Position numbers and translations under genes: made by a program. Below the pieces are notes generated by a model. It was given only the letters and a program-made list of their open reading frames with translations, was not told the origin of the DNA and ran no database searches. From assembly GCA_045603125.1 (NCBI GenBank), contig JAZULN010000036.1, forward strand, positions 1 to 64,000: DNA of 64,000 bases. Direction: 5' to 3'. Source of the DNA: CAKSFT01 sp045603125 (GTDB taxonomy: Bacteria; Bacillota; Clostridia; UBA1381). This document shows, in pieces, positions 62,909 through 64,000 of the stretch (the first letter of the stretch is position 1; the number at the start of each line of letters is the position of its first letter).

Positions 62909-63481
62909 GTGTTTTATAAAATTGGTAAAGTTATAGTTAGGTTTTTACTATTCTTTGTGTTCAGAATTGAGGTAAAAGGGGTTGAGAATATCCCGGAGTC
63001 CGGCGGTGCTATTATGGTTATGAACCATAAAAGCAACTGGGACGTGCCGATTGCGAGTGTTGTATCCAGCAGAAAGTTAAGATTTATGGCAAAGTCGGAG
63101 ATGTTTAAGACAAAAATCGGCAACTGGTTTTTTACAAGCCTCGGTGCGTTTCCGGTTCAAAGAGGTAAAGGCGACATTGGTGCCATAAAGGCGGCTATCA
63201 CAAAACTAAGAGAAGAAGAAATGATAGCTATGTTTCCTGAGGGAAGAAGAATGAAGGAAGGCCAGAAATCAGAGCCAAAGCCGGGAGCAGTGATGTTATC
63301 GCTAAAAGCAAGAGTGCCGCTTATTCCAACTCACCTGGAAGGTAACTATAAGTGGATGGGAAAGATAAAGGTAACCTTTGGCGAGCCTATCTACTATACC
63401 GAACTTTATGAGGAAAAAGTGCCTGTTGAGGATTTGCAGGAGATGAGCAATATCCTGATGGACACGATAAATTCGCTTTAG
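62909..63481 (+). CDS. plsC: 1-acyl-sn-glycerol-3-phosphate acyltransferase (PlsC)
   Basis: 190 residues. One membrane helix (about 9-20), the catalytic HX4D motif (NHKSNWD near residue 39) and the FPEGRR substrate motif near 107. It makes phosphatidic acid from lysophosphatidic acid. I start it at the GTG at 62909, 2 bp after the cmk stop, with GGTGG 8 nt before; a GTG at 62888 would overlap cmk. Confidence 0.92.
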   Translation: MFYKIGKVIVRFLLFFVFRIEVKGVENIPESGGAIMVMNHKSNWDVPIASVVSSRKLRFMAKSEMFKTKIGNWFFTSLGAFPVQRGKGDIGAIKAAITKLREEEMIAMFPEGRRMKEGQKSEPKPGAVMLSLKARVPLIPTHLEGNYKWMGKIKVTFGEPIYYTELYEEKVPVEDLQEMSNILMDTINSL

Positions 63482-63490
63482 GAGACGGGT

Positions 63491-64000
63491 ATGAGTATAA
63501 AAATTGCAAAGACTGCCGGATTTTGTTATGGTGTAAAACGAGCAGTTTCAGAAGCTTACCGATTGGCGGAAAATCCTGGAAAATATGCCACATTGGGTGA
63601 AATTATACATAATAGCTTTGTTGTAGATGATTTGGCGAAAAAGGGAATAAGAGCCTATGAAAACGTCGGGGATATACCCGATGGTACAAGCGTTATTATA
63701 AGAACTCACGGTGTTTCGAAGGCGGTTTTAGAGGATATTGAAAATAAGGGGTTGGAGGTTATTGACCTCACCTGCCCCTTTGTTTCAAAAATCCATAAAA
63801 TTGTGGAAAAACACTATAGTGAAGGATACCAGATTATAATTGTGGGGGACTGTAATCACCCAGAGGTAAAAGGCATAAATGGGTGGTGTGAAAACAGTGC
63901 TATTATTGTTTATGATGAAAACGAAGATTTTTCGGGTAAATTGACTAATAAACCCCTCTGTGTTGTAGCACAAACTACAATAAATAGAAAAATTTTTGGT
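63491..64000 (+). CDS. ispH: 4-hydroxy-3-methylbut-2-enyl diphosphate reductase IspH (partial, cut by window end)
   Basis: 170 residues are visible and run off the window. The GFCYGVKRAV start with the first cluster cysteine (C12), the THGVSK segment and TCPFV with the second cysteine are typical IspH. It makes IPP and DMAPP in the non-mevalonate pathway. In many Clostridia this protein continues into S1 ribosomal domains; that part would lie outside. GGAG site, 9 bp after plsC. Confidence 0.95.
   Translation, partial: MSIKIAKTAGFCYGVKRAVSEAYRLAENPGKYATLGEIIHNSFVVDDLAKKGIRAYENVGDIPDGTSVIIRTHGVSKAVLEDIENKGLEVIDLTCPFVSKIHKIVEKHYSEGYQIIIVGDCNHPEVKGINGWCENSAIIVYDENEDFSGKLTNKPLCVVAQTTINRKIFG

Noticed and set aside
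1..64000. CRISPR arrays, insertion sequences, prophage, rRNA or tRNA genes
   Set aside because: No spaced direct-repeat array, transposase or phage protein and no tRNA-like or rRNA-like sequence was seen by reading; a tRNA/Rfam scan would settle small cases.

Overview
The window is a gene-dense, AT-rich chromosomal segment of a strictly anaerobic low-GC Firmicute, most likely in class Clostridia. The evidence is two oxygen-sensitive class III ribonucleotide reductase operons with no aerobic one, an [FeFe]-hydrogenase maturase (HydG), and Firmicute families: HisZ/short HisG, HutP, LCP, a RicA/YlbF-type protein beside miaB-mutSL, YhbY-NadD-YqeK-RsfS, DUF5711, and a BMP-type nucleoside ABC transporter. 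Promoters are sigma-A type, many with exact 17-bp spacers, and most genes have strong AGGAGG-type ribosome binding sites. I see no rRNA, tRNA, CRISPR array, insertion sequence or prophage.

Layout. 1-13.9 kb, mostly minus strand: end of a PDZ protein; an NhaC-type antiporter carrying a DnaJ-like zinc-finger insert; hydG; an nrdG-nrdD-trxB operon in which NrdD is fused to a glutaredoxin-like domain; an LtaS-like enzyme; solo trpB; secDF. 14-31.8 kb, plus strand: rnr and a THUMP methyltransferase; a secreted SH3/NlpC-P60 hydrolase; hisZ-hisG-hisA-hisIE overlapping a Ppx/GppA-like gene; yhbY, a fused nadD-yqeK, rsfS, leuS; truA, DUF5711, cvpA, rho. 31.8-37.2 kb, minus strand: xpt, a BMP lipoprotein and its ABC ATPase and two permeases, a purine uptake and salvage unit. 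37.6-51.2 kb, plus strand: a histidine phosphatase, miaB, a RicA/YlbF-type gene, mutS, mutL, miaA, a phosphoesterase; tig, clpP, clpX; lysA. 51.2-54.3 kb, minus strand: a second class III RNR operon, nrdD-nrdG-dut. 54.6-64 kb, plus strand: an LCP protein with an acidic tail; an orphan small membrane protein behind a structured leader; an orphan oligopeptide-type binding lipoprotein, an RpiR regulator, a BaiN-like flavoprotein, hutP, an unrecognised protein; then cmk-plsC-ispH, cut by the window end.

The most coherent story is deoxynucleotide supply. Two different class III reductases (a redoxin-fused one with its own thioredoxin reductase, and one grouped with dut) each have a consensus-like promoter overlapped by a pair of NrdR-box-like palindromes, centres 42 bp apart at both loci. 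Other items worth a look are the zinc-finger antiporter, a three-way-junction element at 19.1 kb, a structured leader at 56.4 kb, a possible leaderless truA, and an unexplained xpt leader. I corrected several start codons from ribosome-binding-site position: secD, the methyltransferase, the NlpC protein, hisA, xpt, miaB, clpP, the second nrdD, the small membrane protein, hutP and plsC.
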